Shown here: positions 44,311 to 52,741 of the stretch, piece by piece | Layout: each line of letters starts with the position of its first letter | How positions within the stretch are numbered: position 1 is the first letter of the stretch | From: Lentisphaerae bacterium RIFOXYC12_FULL_60_16 | GTDB taxonomy: Bacteria > Verrucomicrobiota > Kiritimatiellia > UBA8416 > YA12-FULL-60-10 | NCBI GenBank assembly: GCA_001803315.1 | Contig: MHBQ01000005.1 | Location: 1-55,001 of the forward strand | Length of the DNA: 55,001 bases | Direction: 5' to 3' | Position numbers and translations under genes: made by a program | Notes under the pieces: generated by a model | Told to the model about the DNA's origin: nothing | What the model saw: the letters and a program-made list of their open reading frames with translations, nothing else | The model's database searches: none

Positions 44311-45396
44311 ATGAAATCCAAGCAACGCGTTAGAATCGCCATGAGTAACGGTATGCCGGATCGTGTTCCGGCGGTTCCGCAACTCTGCCTGCCCCACGCC
44401 ATCCGGATGCTGGGATTGGACTACGAGGAAACCATCCTGCAGAGCATCCGTCAGCCGTCGCTGGCCAATGAACTCGACTTCGAATGCGCCAAGCGGTACG
44501 GGTTCGATGGGCTGCGGGTCTGGATGGACCCGGATCCCCTGGACGTGGTCCGGGTCGACGGGAAGTGGTATGGCCGTGATCTCCAGACCGGCCAACGGCT
44601 CGGCGTGGTGGATTTCGAAGGCGGCGGAGGCATTTTGCCGCCGGAGGAACCGACCCTCCACACGCCGGAGGATGTCGACCGAATCGAGGTGGTTTCCGCC
44701 GAAAAAATCCTCGCCAGCGGAAGGCTGGATTCCCTTAAGAAGATCATCCGGGAGGCCGGGGACGATCTCTTTGTAAGCACCATGCCGGGGAGTTTCACCC
44801 TGGACTACCTGACCGTGGTCCGTGGCAAGGTGCAGGCATTGATGGACCTCATGGACAGGCCGGATTTCTGCCATGCCATGATGGAAAAGGCCCTGGCGGT
44901 CACCATTGAGCGTGCCCTGGCCGCGACCGCCCTGGGCGTGGATGCCTTCTATATCGGCGATGCGTACGGCGGGGTGATTTCGCCCGGTCAGTTTCGGGAA
45001 TTCTGCGTGCCCTACATCAAGCGATTTGTACAGGCGATCGAAGGCAAGGGACCGCTGGTCTATCACCACGTCTGCGGGAACAGCCGATTCATTCTCGAAG
45101 CGATGGCGGATACCGGCGTGGACTGCATCGAGCCGCTCGATCCGCTCGGAGGTGTGGAGGTCATCGACGCCAAGCGCCGGGTGGGGGAACGGGTGGCGCT
45201 CATGGGAGGAGTCAGCACCATCAAGCTGGCCCATGGAACGTTACAGGAGGTCATCGACGACTGCCGGCGTTGCCTTGCGGAAGGGGCTCCGGGCGGCGGA
45301 TACATCCTGGCGTCAGGCGACATGTTACCCACCGAGACATCCCCGGAGAAAGTCAGGGCCATGGTCGAAGCCGCTCGGAACTATTCGTATTCGTAA
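44311..45396 (+). CDS. Uroporphyrinogen decarboxylase-family protein (MtaA/CmuA-like)
   Basis: 361 aa. N-terminus KSKQRVRIAMSNGMPDRVPAV, TMPGSFTLDY (about residues 157-166), GDAYGGVISPGQFREFCVPY (about 217-236) and HHVCGNSRFIL (about 252-262) fit cobalamin/coenzyme M methyltransferase-type members of the URO-D superfamily; His and Cys in HHVCGN are the probable zinc ligands. LMGGVSTIKLAHGT and GGGYILASGDMLP close the barrel. It is longer and closer to the MtaA consensus than the 18.7-kb homologue. Probably transfers a methyl group from a methylated substrate to or from a corrinoid protein. Its codon style resembles the left part of the window more than its immediate neighbours. Confidence 0.85.
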   Translation: MKSKQRVRIAMSNGMPDRVPAVPQLCLPHAIRMLGLDYEETILQSIRQPSLANELDFECAKRYGFDGLRVWMDPDPLDVVRVDGKWYGRDLQTGQRLGVVDFEGGGGILPPEEPTLHTPEDVDRIEVVSAEKILASGRLDSLKKIIREAGDDLFVSTMPGSFTLDYLTVVRGKVQALMDLMDRPDFCHAMMEKALAVTIERALAATALGVDAFYIGDAYGGVISPGQFREFCVPYIKRFVQAIEGKGPLVYHHVCGNSRFILEAMADTGVDCIEPLDPLGGVEVIDAKRRVGERVALMGGVSTIKLAHGTLQEVIDDCRRCLAEGAPGGGYILASGDMLPTETSPEKVRAMVEAARNYSYS

Positions 45397-45581
45397 TGGT
45401 GTGGACGGATCTTACCATCGAACGGGAATATGACGAAGGGTTGAGTTATCTGGAACGTGTTGGCTGGGAATTGCCCGACGGCGTGAAGAAGACGCGGTGG
45501 TCCGCGCGGTTCGCCCGCGGGTCCGTGGCCCTGAAAACATGCCGGAGGTTCGGCGTTCCCTTCACGCCTGCCTTCGGGTAG
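45396..45581 (+). CDS. Small hypothetical protein overlapping the URO-D-family stop
   Basis: 61 aa. The ATG shares a base with the preceding stop (TAATG, 45394-45398), an arrangement typical of translational coupling. The sequence starts MVWTDLTIEREYDEGLSYLERVGWELPD in outline, is charged and soluble, and turns basic at the end (WSARFARGSVALKTCRRFG). No family was recognised. It could be a real small partner protein or the stump of a longer gene, like those at 44187 and 48491. Confidence 0.4.
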   Translation: MVWTDLTIEREYDEGLSYLERVGWELPDGVKKTRWSARFARGSVALKTCRRFGVPFTPAFG

Positions 45582-45609
45582 GTTTCCGGACAGATATAGG
45601 GAGACGACG

Positions 45610-46800
45610 ATGAGATTTGCGCCTTTACGCCCGGTGACGATTCATTCCGTTCGCTACGGCGAACGCTGGTTCCCCTACTTCTTCCGCCATACCGACGGCA
45701 GTCTGTTGCTGTACATGCAATACGGCCATGACGGGAACTTTTCTCCGGCGATGCGCATTCGTTCCGTGGACGAAGGTCGCACCTGGAGCGAACCGGTGGA
45801 TAACGTGCCGCGGCAATGCTGGTCCTGTAGTTTCAGGGACGGCGAGCTGTTCGAGATCGACACCTACGGCGTCGATGACCCGAAGCAACCGGGGACGTTC
45901 GAGTACTATGGGGCCTGGAGTTTTCCGGGACGCACGGACGAAGCCCTGCGCAAGGACCTTGTGCGCGTCCACGCGCCGTCGATGGGCCGGCAGGCTCTGA
46001 GCTCGATGCTGCACGGATATCCGAGTTTTCATTGGTGGCCGCTCTGGAACAGGTTACACGGCCGCGACGACATGCGCGCCGACGAAATCCTCGTCAGCGG
46101 TCCGGTGTTCACGAGCGGCGTGGTTCTGGAGGACGGGCGGGCGCTGGCGGTCGGATACGGGCCGTCCCGCGGCGGCGCGGGCAAGGCCTGCGTGGTGCTT
46201 CTGGAGTCGCGCGACCGCGGACACACGTGGGAGGAACTATCGGTCATCGCCCATGACGAGAAATCGACCGCCGAAGGCGCCAACGAAACCACGCTCGTGC
46301 AATTGAAGGACGGGCGTCTCTATGCCGTGATGCGGACGGGGGAATTCCTCTATCACACGTGGTCGGCGGACGAGGGAAAGACCTGGACCCGGACGGAGCC
46401 GCTGCTGCTCGCGGACGCTTCCGGCGCCAAGCGGAAGGTGGGATCGGTCTGGCCGGTCTGCCAACGGCTCCCCCATGGCGGCCTCGCCATGGTGTATGGT
46501 CGGCCGGGCAAGGATTTGATCGTCGATCCGATCGGGACCGGCGTGTGTTGGAGCACGCACTTCGATCTCACCGCCTGGGAAAAGGAGAGCCAGGAATTCC
46601 TGGGGGTCCCCCCGGACCAGCAGATCCGGCGGCCCGCGCAAGGGTGCATCCGGTATTGGGATTCGAGCGACTATCTCGGTATCGTGACGGCGGGCCCCGA
46701 CTCGCTCCTTGTCGTCTACGACGTGCAAAGCTACCAGGAACACTGGAACGCCAACCCGGTTTCGGGTGTGCGCCTGGTCAGGGTTCGGCTGGAAGGATGA
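45610..46800 (+). CDS. Sialidase-like BNR-repeat protein
   Basis: 396 aa six-bladed propeller of the sialidase superfamily. Three Asp-box motifs are clear: SVDEGRTWSEP (about residues 52-62), SRDRGHTWEEL (about 201-211) and SADEGKTWTRT (about 247-257). No signal peptide, so probably cytoplasmic or a carbohydrate-processing enzyme that is not a true neuraminidase. AGGGAG upstream supports ATG 45610. The next hydrolase-like gene begins 3 bp after the stop, so they are co-transcribed. The exact activity (exo-sialidase, uronate or other glycan) cannot be told. Confidence 0.8.
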   Translation: MRFAPLRPVTIHSVRYGERWFPYFFRHTDGSLLLYMQYGHDGNFSPAMRIRSVDEGRTWSEPVDNVPRQCWSCSFRDGELFEIDTYGVDDPKQPGTFEYYGAWSFPGRTDEALRKDLVRVHAPSMGRQALSSMLHGYPSFHWWPLWNRLHGRDDMRADEILVSGPVFTSGVVLEDGRALAVGYGPSRGGAGKACVVLLESRDRGHTWEELSVIAHDEKSTAEGANETTLVQLKDGRLYAVMRTGEFLYHTWSADEGKTWTRTEPLLLADASGAKRKVGSVWPVCQRLPHGGLAMVYGRPGKDLIVDPIGTGVCWSTHFDLTAWEKESQEFLGVPPDQQIRRPAQGCIRYWDSSDYLGIVTAGPDSLLVVYDVQSYQEHWNANPVSGVRLVRVRLEG

Positions 46801-46803
46801 CAT

Positions 46804-48486
46804 ATGACGAAGCAACAAAAGCCGAGCGAATCCTATGTACCCTATCGTTGGGCCGAGCTCACGTCCTTCGACGAGATAGAAACACTGATGGCGCTTGATC
46901 GGTTGCCCTCATACGGGTTTACGGGCGCGACACTATGGTCGAGTTTCATGAAGAACGAACTCGATTCCTATTCGACCTACACACTTCCGATCGCGTACCG
47001 GCGGTTTCCCGAGTTCAATGCGGTGCGCGACCAGGACAGGATATTGGAGGGCGCGCTATTCCTGGATGAGTTCATTCGCCGGGCTCACCATAGGGGATTG
47101 ACCGTGATGCACTGGTACAACCTGTGCAGTTTTACGGGAGGTCCGCCGACCCACGTCGACCGGCGTATGGAAGCCGCATTAGGGGCCATCAAAAAAGTGC
47201 ACCCCGACTGGCTGAACGAACATGATGAGCCTGACTTCAGCCGGGATGTCTGGTACGACTTCATGGCCGCCGAGGCCGATGATTTCCTGACCCGGTTTCC
47301 GGCCATTGACGGACTTTTCTGCTGGAATTGCGAGGCCTCTCATTTCACACCGTCCCATCTCCATCATCAAACGGTCTCGAGCCGGGACATCGTCCGGCGC
47401 GCCACCAAGGCCGTTTACGACGTGTGCCGGCGACACGGCAAGCTCATGACGCACGACATCCACACCGGCGGCGGGAACCGCGAACTCACCGGGAACATCA
47501 TCGCTGCGGCGGCGGAATGTCCGGAGTTGATTCTCGGTGCGGACTGCACGTATTCGGACTGGCAGTTCTTCCTCCCGACGACCCCCTGGCTGGACAAGAT
47601 GAGCCGGCACAACCGAATCTACCTCGGATTCGACTCGGCCGGGGAGTTCTTCGGCAAGGGCAGAGTGCTCGGGCTCTGGCCGAAGTGGATTGTCAAACAC
47701 TTCATGAACGCAAAGGCATTCGGGCTCATGGCCGTGACAACACGCACCGAGGTGTTTTCCAGGGGCCTCTCAGCCTTCGCCTCACCGTTCCTGGATTTGA
47801 ATCTGCGCACGGTCATGACGCTTGCTCACGACGGCGAGATCGATCTCGATCGCATACTCGAAGCTTGGTGGCAGGCCCATTTTGACGGTCCGTGGAGTCC
47901 GGAACTGAAGGAACTGATCCTGCGCTTCGAGCCCCTGGTGGGACAGATTCTCCACGCCAATGGCGCGGGATTCACCAACTCCTCCATCGCCTTCCCGGAA
48001 AACATTCTTCTGCCCGGCGGGAAGACGATATTCTTCGACCAGTTTGCAAAGGCTGGGACCCGGTTCGATTCCACCACCTACCCCATGGCGCCGGAAGAAG
48101 GCAGGAGCGTGAAGCCATTCGCTACCCTCCGCCAGGAGAAACTGGACGGGATGGCGCAGTGCGACGACGCGGTTGTGAGACTCGGGGGACTTGGGCTTCC
48201 GGACAGAACGCACCACCTCCTGGAGACGCGTTTCCTTCAAGCGAAGGACGTCGCGTTGGCACATCTGTATCAACTGGAAGCAGGCCACGCACTATTCCAG
48301 CAGATCGGCGATTACAATGACGGGACCCTGGCGAATCCAAAGGCAACGCTGACGGAGACTCTCAAACTGATTCGCGCGCATGCCGACACAATGGAAGGGC
48401 GATGGGGCTCTGCTTTTTACGACGGGTTCACGGGCCGCATGCGACAATTCGCGGACTCCGTGCCGGAGAAACACCTGGCACAGTAA
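46804..48486 (+). CDS. Glycoside-hydrolase-like TIM-barrel protein
   Basis: 560 aa, no signal peptide, preceded by GAAGGA and co-transcribed with the sialidase-like gene. Segments such as LDEFIRRAHHRGLTVMHWYNLC (about residues 87-108), FPAIDGLFCWNCEASHF and NRIYLGFDSAGEFFGKGRVLGLWPKW in outline suggest a barrel with conserved acidic and aromatic residues, resembling alpha-glucuronidase/GH67-like or GHL barrels. The C-terminal 150 residues are helical. No family could be named with confidence. Its position suggests processing of the same glycan as the upstream gene. Confidence 0.6.
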   Translation: MTKQQKPSESYVPYRWAELTSFDEIETLMALDRLPSYGFTGATLWSSFMKNELDSYSTYTLPIAYRRFPEFNAVRDQDRILEGALFLDEFIRRAHHRGLTVMHWYNLCSFTGGPPTHVDRRMEAALGAIKKVHPDWLNEHDEPDFSRDVWYDFMAAEADDFLTRFPAIDGLFCWNCEASHFTPSHLHHQTVSSRDIVRRATKAVYDVCRRHGKLMTHDIHTGGGNRELTGNIIAAAAECPELILGADCTYSDWQFFLPTTPWLDKMSRHNRIYLGFDSAGEFFGKGRVLGLWPKWIVKHFMNAKAFGLMAVTTRTEVFSRGLSAFASPFLDLNLRTVMTLAHDGEIDLDRILEAWWQAHFDGPWSPELKELILRFEPLVGQILHANGAGFTNSSIAFPENILLPGGKTIFFDQFAKAGTRFDSTTYPMAPEEGRSVKPFATLRQEKLDGMAQCDDAVVRLGGLGLPDRTHHLLETRFLQAKDVALAHLYQLEAGHALFQQIGDYNDGTLANPKATLTETLKLIRAHADTMEGRWGSAFYDGFTGRMRQFADSVPEKHLAQ

Positions 48487-48490
48487 GACC

Positions 48491-48559
48491 ATGGACCTGA
48501 AGACGATAGTCGCCTTTCCTCTATCCTTGCAACCCCATGAACGGCCGCGTCCAGGTTAG
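48491..48559 (+). pseudogene. Possible gene stump after the hydrolase operon
   Basis: ATG 48491 is 4 bp after the preceding stop. The peptide MDLKTIVAFPLSLQPHERPRPG ends after 22 codons. Position and sequence suggest a former fourth operon gene truncated here; the following approximately 120 bp to the biotin ligase end show no coding. Confidence 0.3.
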
Positions 48560-48680
48560 CGCAACATGCCGTATGGCCGTGTGTGTCCCGCCTGCCTGAG
48601 CGCGCGGCGGCGGATTACGCCATCGGAATTGGATCCTCGCCGGCACAATTGGGGCACCCGCACTACGGTGGCCTCTTCAG

Positions 48681-49418
48681 CTATACGCGCGACGTGACGT
48701 TCTGTTCTGTCGGGATTTCCCCGGCCCATACGACGGTGATGGTGCCGGACGCCCCGCGCAGGAGGAGCTCTCCGTCGTCCCCGAAACCTGTCAGGATGCC
48801 GCGGTGTACGGTGTCCCCGTCGCACACGGCAACGGGTTGTCCCAGCGAGGGGATCCGGGTTTCCCAGGCTTGACGGAAGCCGGCGAAGCCGGCCCGGGAC
48901 CAGGCGTCCAGCCGGCCCGACATGGTCTGCAGTAACCGGTCCAGCAAACCGGAGCGTTCATGGCGTTTCCCGGTTTCGATCAGGATCGACGTGGCCGGCT
49001 GGTCAATACATGCCGTGTCGGAGAGGTTGACGTTCAGGCCGGTGCCGATGACGACCCCGCCGGCCACCCCCTCGGAAAGGATGCCGCAAATCTTGCGGCC
49101 GTTGACCAGGACATCGTTCGGCCATTTCAGGGTAGGGGTCATGCCGCAGGTTTCCAGCAGTTGTGCGACGGCCACCGCGACGGCCATCGAGGCGGAAGGC
49201 AGGTGTTGGGGCTCGAAGGATCCCTTCAGCCACAGGGAAAAGGTGAGGTTTTCGCCGGCGGGGGAGATCCAAACGCGCTGATGCCGGCCCCGGCCCCGGG
49301 TTTGCCTGCTTGCGGCAATAACCGTACCGGAAGGCAGGCCGGGGTTGCGGGCGAGTTCCCCGATCAGCCAGGTATTGGTGGAATCCAGTTGTTCGTGCCA
49401 TTGTACGGTAAAATTCAC
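48681..49418 (-). CDS. birA: Biotin--[acetyl-CoA-carboxylase] ligase, monofunctional
   Basis: About 245 aa. It activates biotin with ATP and attaches it to the acceptor lysine of carboxylases and decarboxylases. Signature segments are QLDSTNTW (residues 9-16), RQTRGRGRHQRVW (biotinyl-AMP loop, about 38-50), LKWPNDVLVNGRK (about 91-103) and GVVIGTGLNVN, with a C-terminal SH3-like part (GILTGFGDDGELLLRGASG). There is no N-terminal helix-turn-helix, so it is not a repressor. GTG 49418 is the best start, with AAAGGA upstream; an open frame further upstream overlaps oadG and is rejected. It is divergent from an operon whose alpha subunit carries a biotin domain, its probable substrate. Confidence 0.92.
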   Translation of the reverse strand: MNFTVQWHEQLDSTNTWLIGELARNPGLPSGTVIAASRQTRGRGRHQRVWISPAGENLTFSLWLKGSFEPQHLPSASMAVAVAVAQLLETCGMTPTLKWPNDVLVNGRKICGILSEGVAGGVVIGTGLNVNLSDTACIDQPATSILIETGKRHERSGLLDRLLQTMSGRLDAWSRAGFAGFRQAWETRIPSLGQPVAVCDGDTVHRGILTGFGDDGELLLRGASGTITVVWAGEIPTEQNVTSRV

Positions 49419-49506
49419 CGGACCGGTCCTTTTTGCTGGCAAGCACGGGTTGATTCCCGTAATAGGAACAGGGTAATTTTTTCCGCGGGATAGACAAAGG
49501 ATTATT

Positions 49507-49716
49507 ATGGCTGAAGGTCTGGTTCTGCTGGTGGTGGGGATGACAACCGTCTTTGCCTTCCTGGGGTTGTTGGTGGGGGTCATGCACCTTTCCGCCATGT
49601 ATTTCAGCCGGCTGGCACCGCCGCCCGGTCCGGAACCTTCGCCCTCCGATGCGACCGAGATCGCGGTGGCGATTGCCGTCGTCCGGCACCGCCGGAATTC
49701 CTCCACTTCAAAATAA
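49507..49716 (+). CDS. oadG: Sodium-pumping decarboxylase gamma subunit
   Basis: 69 aa with one N-terminal transmembrane helix (about residues 4-27) followed by a polar tail with a Pro-rich linker (APPPGPEPSPSD) and a short amphipathic end (EIAVAIAVVRHRR), the standard layout of OadG/gamma subunits. It anchors and assembles the alpha and beta subunits at the membrane. First gene of the operon; oadA follows after 14 bp. The biotin ligase is divergent 88 bp away. The decarboxylated acid cannot be deduced from this subunit. Confidence 0.9.
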   Translation: MAEGLVLLVVGMTTVFAFLGLLVGVMHLSAMYFSRLAPPPGPEPSPSDATEIAVAIAVVRHRRNSSTSK

Positions 49717-49730
49717 CGAGTGTTTGAGCC

Positions 49731-51548
49731 ATGAAGAAGATCGACACCATGATCACCGCGTTCCGGGACGGGTTCCAGTCCGTCTACGGTGCGCGCGTCT
49801 ACACCAACGATTACCTGCCGGCCATCGAGGCGACGCGGGCAGCGGGACTCACGCATTTCGAGGCCGGCGGGGGCGCACGGTTCCAGGCCCCGGTGTTCTA
49901 TTGCAACGAGAATCCGTTCGAGGCGATGGACGCCTTCCGCCGGGCCGCCGGGCCCGCGGCCAATCTACAGACCCTGGCGCGGGGCGTAAATGTCGTGGCG
50001 CTTGACTCTCAGTCGAGCGACATCGTCCGGCTGCATGCCGTGCTTTTCAAGCGGCATGGAATGACCACGATCCGCAATTTTGATGCGCTGAATGACGTCG
50101 ACAACCTGGTCGACAGCGGGCAGTTCATTCATGATGCCGGGCTCCGGCACGAGATCTGCATCTCCATGATGGCTCTGCCCCCCGGGTGTACGGGCGCGCA
50201 TGATGCCGACTTCTACGAGCGTACGATGCGCGTTATCCTGGATGCCGGCATCCCGTATGACAGTGTCTGTTTCAAGGACGCCTCCGGCACGTCGACGCCG
50301 GCCACGATCTTCGATACGATCCAGCGGGCGCGCCGGCGCTTTCCCGCCGGCACCCGGATCGTGTTTCATACGCATGACACCGCGGGCACCGGCATTGCCT
50401 GCTACCTGGCCGCCCTGCACGGCGGGGCCGACCAGGTCGACCTGTCGATGGCGCCGGTTTCCGGCGGGACCTGCCAGCCGGACGTGATCAGCCTCTGGCA
50501 TGCGTTGCGTGGCTCGGAATTCGACCTGGACCTGAATATCGACAAAATCATCGAGGCCGAATCGGTTCTCAAGGAATGCATGAAGGATTATTTCATGCCG
50601 CCTGAAGCCAAGGCTGTCGAACCGCTCATCCCCTTCTCGCCGATGCCCGGCGGCGCCCTGACCGCCAACACCCAGATGATGCGCGACAACGGCATCCTGG
50701 ACCGCTATCCCGAGGTGATCAAGGCCATGGGCGAAGTGGTTCGCCGCGGCGGGTTCGGCACCTCAGTCACGCCGGTCTCGCAATTCTATTTCCAGCAGGC
50801 TTTCAACAATGTGATGTTCGGTCCCTGGAAAAAAATTGCCAAGGGTTACGGCAAGATGGTGCTGGGGTACTTCGGGCGGACCCCCGTGCCGCCGGACCCC
50901 GACATCGTGAAACAGGCCGCTGAACAGCTCAAGCTGGAGCCGACCACCCGGAAGGTGCTGGCGATCAACGATGCCGATCCCGCCAAGGGGGAGGCCGCCT
51001 GCCGCGCCCTGCTCAAGGAGGCAGGGATCAACAACCCGGGTGACGAGGCGATCTTCATCACGGCTTCCTGCGGAAAAAAGGGCATCGATTTCCTGCTGGG
51101 CAAGGCTGTGCCGAACGGGGTCCGCAAACGCGTGCCCACGGCTGCCGTACCCGCCGCTGCGGCCGCCGGTTACACGGTTTCGGTCAACGGCCGGAGCTAT
51201 ACCGTGGTGATCAACGGTGACAAGGCCGAGGTTAACGGAAAGCCCTACGATGTCTCCGTGGTGGAAGGCGTTTCGGCGGCAACAAACGGTGCGGAAGCTG
51301 TAAAGCCCGCATCAACCGTTGGCGCCACCCTGCCGGTTCATGCGCCGATGCCGGGCAAGGTGGTACGCATCCCGGTAAAGGTCGGCGATCCGGTTGACCT
51401 GAACGGGGTCCTGCTGGTGCTGGAAGCCATGAAGATGGAACTGGAAGTGAAGTCCCCGTCGGCCGGCAAGGTGGCGGCCATAAACGTATCGGCCGGGGAC
51501 CAAGTCCAGGCCGGGCAAATTCTGATTTCCCTGACCGATGTAGCGTGA
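49731..51548 (+). CDS. oadA: Oxaloacetate decarboxylase alpha subunit-like carboxyltransferase with biotin domain
   Basis: 605 aa. An N-terminal carboxyltransferase barrel (about residues 1-300) has RDGFQS near residue 12, the carboxyl-accepting Lys in CFKDASG and the metal-binding HTHDTAGTG (about 219-227). The conserved PYC/OadA middle domain (about 300-470) contains [13 protein letters not shown]. An Ala/Val-rich linker leads to a biotinyl domain with EAMKME, Lys568 being the biotinylation site. It transfers the carboxyl group of a 3-oxo or similar acid to biotin; the membrane beta subunit then releases CO2 and pumps Na+. Oxaloacetate is the likeliest substrate, but glutaconyl- or methylmalonyl-type enzymes share parts of this design. 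Confidence 0.93.
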   Translation: MKKIDTMITAFRDGFQSVYGARVYTNDYLPAIEATRAAGLTHFEAGGGARFQAPVFYCNENPFEAMDAFRRAAGPAANLQTLARGVNVVALDSQSSDIVRLHAVLFKRHGMTTIRNFDALNDVDNLVDSGQFIHDAGLRHEICISMMALPPGCTGAHDADFYERTMRVILDAGIPYDSVCFKDASGTSTPATIFDTIQRARRRFPAGTRIVFHTHDTAGTGIACYLAALHGGADQVDLSMAPVSGGTCQPDVISLWHALRGSEFDLDLNIDKIIEAESVLKECMKDYFMPPEAKAVEPLIPFSPMPGGALTANTQMMRDNGILDRYPEVIKAMGEVVRRGGFGTSVTPVSQFYFQQAFNNVMFGPWKKIAKGYGKMVLGYFGRTPVPPDPDIVKQAAEQLKLEPTTRKVLAINDADPAKGEAACRALLKEAGINNPGDEAIFITASCGKKGIDFLLGKAVPNGVRKRVPTAAVPAAAAAGYTVSVNGRSYTVVINGDKAEVNGKPYDVSVVEGVSAATNGAEAVKPASTVGATLPVHAPMPGKVVRIPVKVGDPVDLNGVLLVLEAMKMELEVKSPSAGKVAAINVSAGDQVQAGQILISLTDVA

Positions 51549-51565
51549 AGGAGGGGCTTTCCCCC

Positions 51566-52723
51566 ATGATGAACATCACGGAATCGTTCCGTATCCTCTG
51601 GCAGGGCACCGGGCTGGCGGGATTCCTTGCCGCCGGCGGATGGGGCAATCTGGCCATGATCGGGGTCGGCCTGGTATTGATTTTCCTGGCGATCCGGAAA
51701 CGGTTTGAGCCGTTGCTGTTGCTGCCGATCGGGTTCGGTTGCATCCTGGCCAACATCCCGTATGCGGGCATTGCCCGTGAAGGCGGCTTCCTTTACATCA
51801 TCTATCAGGCCGGTGTGCAGAACGGGTTGTTCCCGCTGCTCATTTTCCTGGGCGTCGGCGCGATGACCGATTTCGGCCCGCTGATTGCGAATCCCAAGAC
51901 GGCCCTGCTCGGCGGTGCCGCCCAGATTGGAATTTTCGGAACCCTGCTGGGGGCCCTGGCGTTATCGCGCTACATTCCCGCCATCGGATTTGACCTCCGG
52001 GATGCCGCCTCCATCGGGATCATCGGCGGTGCGGATGGTCCAACGGCCATCTTCCTGGCCGGCCGGCTGGCGCCGGACCTGCTGGGTTCAATTGCCGTGG
52101 CGGCGTATTCCTACATGGCGCTGGTTCCCATCATCCAGCCTCCCATCATGCGTGCCCTGACCACGCCGGAGGAACGCCGCATCACGATGCGCCAGCTCCG
52201 GCCCGTTTCCAAAACGGAAAAGATAGTCTTTCCGATCGTCGTGCTGTTCCTGTGTCTCCTGTTGCTGCCGTCAGCCACCCCGTTGATCGGTATGCTGATG
52301 TTCGGCAACCTGATGAAGGAATGCGGGGTGGTGGACCGGCTCTCGAACACCGTTCAGAACGAGCTGATCAATATCGTCACCATCCTGCTGGGCTTGGCCG
52401 TTGGATCCAAGCTGGCAGCGGATACGTTCCTGACCGTGGAAACGGTCGGGATTGTGCTGCTGGGGCTCGTGGCTTTCTGCATGGGCACGGCGGGCGGCGT
52501 ATTGCTGGCCAAGCTGATGAACCGGTTCAGTCGCGACCCGATCAATCCGCTGATCGGATCGGCCGGGGTCTCCGCGGTTCCCATGGCGGCGCGGGTATCC
52601 AACAAAGTGGGGCTGGAGAGCGATCCGCAGAATTTCCTGCTGATGCATGCCATGGGTCCGAACGTTGCCGGGGTAATCGGGTCGGCGGTCGCGGCCGGCG
52701 TGCTGCTGGCGCTGCTTGGCTGA
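51566..52723 (+). CDS. oadB: Sodium-pumping decarboxylase beta subunit
   Basis: 385 aa with about nine to eleven hydrophobic segments, the Na+-transporting subunit of the decarboxylase complex. The conserved [11 protein letters not shown] (about residues 153-163; its Asp takes part in Na+ binding in characterised OadB) is intact, as are LLFGVGAM-like [14 protein letters not shown] and [22 protein letters not shown] lies at 51548-51556; ATG 51566 was chosen over a GTG at 51545 that overlaps the oadA stop. A GGGG-CTTT-CCCC hairpin between the ribosome site and the ATG may tune translation. Last gene of oadGAB. Confidence 0.93.
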   Translation: MMNITESFRILWQGTGLAGFLAAGGWGNLAMIGVGLVLIFLAIRKRFEPLLLLPIGFGCILANIPYAGIAREGGFLYIIYQAGVQNGLFPLLIFLGVGAMTDFGPLIANPKTALLGGAAQIGIFGTLLGALALSRYIPAIGFDLRDAASIGIIGGADGPTAIFLAGRLAPDLLGSIAVAAYSYMALVPIIQPPIMRALTTPEERRITMRQLRPVSKTEKIVFPIVVLFLCLLLLPSATPLIGMLMFGNLMKECGVVDRLSNTVQNELINIVTILLGLAVGSKLAADTFLTVETVGIVLLGLVAFCMGTAGGVLLAKLMNRFSRDPINPLIGSAGVSAVPMAARVSNKVGLESDPQNFLLMHAMGPNVAGVIGSAVAAGVLLALLG

Positions 52724-52725
52724 GG

Positions 52726-52740
52726 GGACGGGTCCCGTCC
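52726..52740. terminator. Palindrome between convergent genes, possible shared terminator
   Basis: GGACGGG-T-CCCGTCC occupies most of the 18-bp gap between the oadB stop and the end of the beta-helix gene. It lacks a U-run on either strand, so the terminator role is uncertain. Confidence 0.35.
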
Positions 52741-52741
52741 G

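Noticed and set aside
49419-49856. N-terminal extension of the biotin ligase
   Set aside because: The open frame overlaps oadG on the other strand and has no helix-turn-helix; ligase homology starts at about 49418.
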